Positions 63,700 to 64,000 of a DNA stretch of 64,000 nt are shown piece after piece. The notes under the pieces are model-generated. The model saw only the letters and a program-made list of their open reading frames with translations, ran no database searches and was not told the DNA's origin. The translations under genes were made by a program, and so were the position numbers. Within the stretch, counting starts at the first letter, position 1. Each line of letters opens with the position of its first letter. The stretch comes from Sphingopyxis panaciterrae (lineage in GTDB: Bacteria; Pseudomonadota; Alphaproteobacteria; Sphingomonadales; Sphingomonadaceae): NCBI RefSeq assembly GCF_011762125.1, contig NZ_JAASQN010000002.1:310001-374000 (forward strand). The letters are read 5' to 3'.

Positions 63700-64000
63700 C
63701 CGGCAGCGCCGGGGCCGCGCGTCTGAGCGCCGTCTGCATCTTCGCCGACAGCACGCCCATGCCGCACCCGACCAGCGTATCGTCCATCACCTGAATGCCT
63801 TCGGGGCCCGGCGCACCGGTGCGCAGCATCATGCGGTCGGGGCCGAGCGACTTCACATAAAAATAGCCCACGCCGTCATAGCCGCCGAACTGCATATAGG
63901 TGAAACCGCCGGCGACGGGCCGCGTCTGCGTTATCGCTTCCAGTTCGATGGCAGGGCCCATGCTGCCGCCCGGACCATAGAAATAAACGGCCCCCCAGCG
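63692..64000 (-). CDS. Unidentified protein (3' end only)
   Basis: The last 102 codons of a gene that continues beyond the right edge. The visible part includes GGFTYMQFGGYDGVGYFYV and ends with a Leu/Ala-rich tail. I do not recognise it. It is convergent with dinB and overlaps its end by 8 bases. Confidence 0.6.
   Translation of the reverse strand, partial: RWGAVYFYGPGGSMGPAIELEAITQTRPVAGGFTYMQFGGYDGVGYFYVKSLGPDRMMLRTGAPGPEGIQVMDDTLVGCGMGVLSAKMQTALRRAAPALPVK

Overview
The window looks like a high-GC chromosome segment from an alphaproteobacterium of the order Sphingomonadales, with Sphingopyxis or a close relative as my best guess. The order is supported by a TonB receptor / SapC / halogenase-like / LacI sugar locus, by an aa3 oxidase cluster with ctaB, cox11, ctaE, DUF983 and SURF1 packed together, and by pyrE-pdxJ-acpS-lepB. 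The genus is inferred from gene content only.

Layout. (1) 1-10.9 kb: a sugar-uptake locus, all on the minus strand. It holds the start of a GH3 beta-glucosidase, an MFS transporter, a LacI regulator, and an overlapping four-gene run of flavin-halogenase-like, SapC, JmjC/cupin-like and a second halogenase-like protein, followed by a large TonB-dependent receptor. Three near-identical 14-bp motifs centred on AACGTT lie upstream of the GH3 gene and of the receptor gene and probably bind the LacI protein. (2) 11-19.9 kb: a methyltransferase, thrC and the cytochrome c oxidase cluster (SURF1, DUF983, ctaE, cox11/ctaG, a 49-residue membrane protein, ctaB, ctaD, ctaC). (3) 20.1-27.8 kb: the coupled housekeeping genes pyrE-pdxJ-acpS-lepB, an AI-2E-type permease, an FKBP isomerase, rpsU, a class II aldolase, an orphan [2Fe-2S] subunit and an RcnB-like repeat protein. 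(4) 28-36.1 kb: a Ser/Thr kinase and an ECF sigma factor divergent from two trimeric autotransporter adhesins. (5) 36.3-41.4 kb: an amino-acid cluster (MFS, GlxA/AraC regulator, ornithine-cyclodeaminase-like enzyme, D-amino-acid dehydrogenase-like enzyme). (6) 41.6-51 kb: a TorF-type porin, a small membrane protein and a full kdpFABCDE operon with an extra 27-residue peptide gene in front of kdpF.

(7) About 51.2-62.4 kb: an integrated element next to tRNA-Gly(TCC). It has a P4-type integrase, an AlpA-like protein, a Toprim primase-like protein and a YfjI/DUF3987 protein. Repeated GGCCCCCAAA motifs sit at both ends and look like integrase arm sites. Its cargo is a C5 cytosine methyltransferase, a GHKL (MutL/MORC-like) ATPase, two proteins of unknown family in the same overlapping run, a convergent unknown protein and an XRE regulator. 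I read this as a candidate anti-phage system that does not match a standard restriction-modification layout. (8) 62.4-64 kb: tRNA-Gly, dinB and the end of an unidentified gene.

The two most interesting units are the methyltransferase-GHKL cargo module and the kinase / ECF sigma / adhesin locus. In the latter, the sigma factor lacks the usual acidic region-2.2 motif and has threonines there, which fits a sigma factor switched on by phosphorylation.
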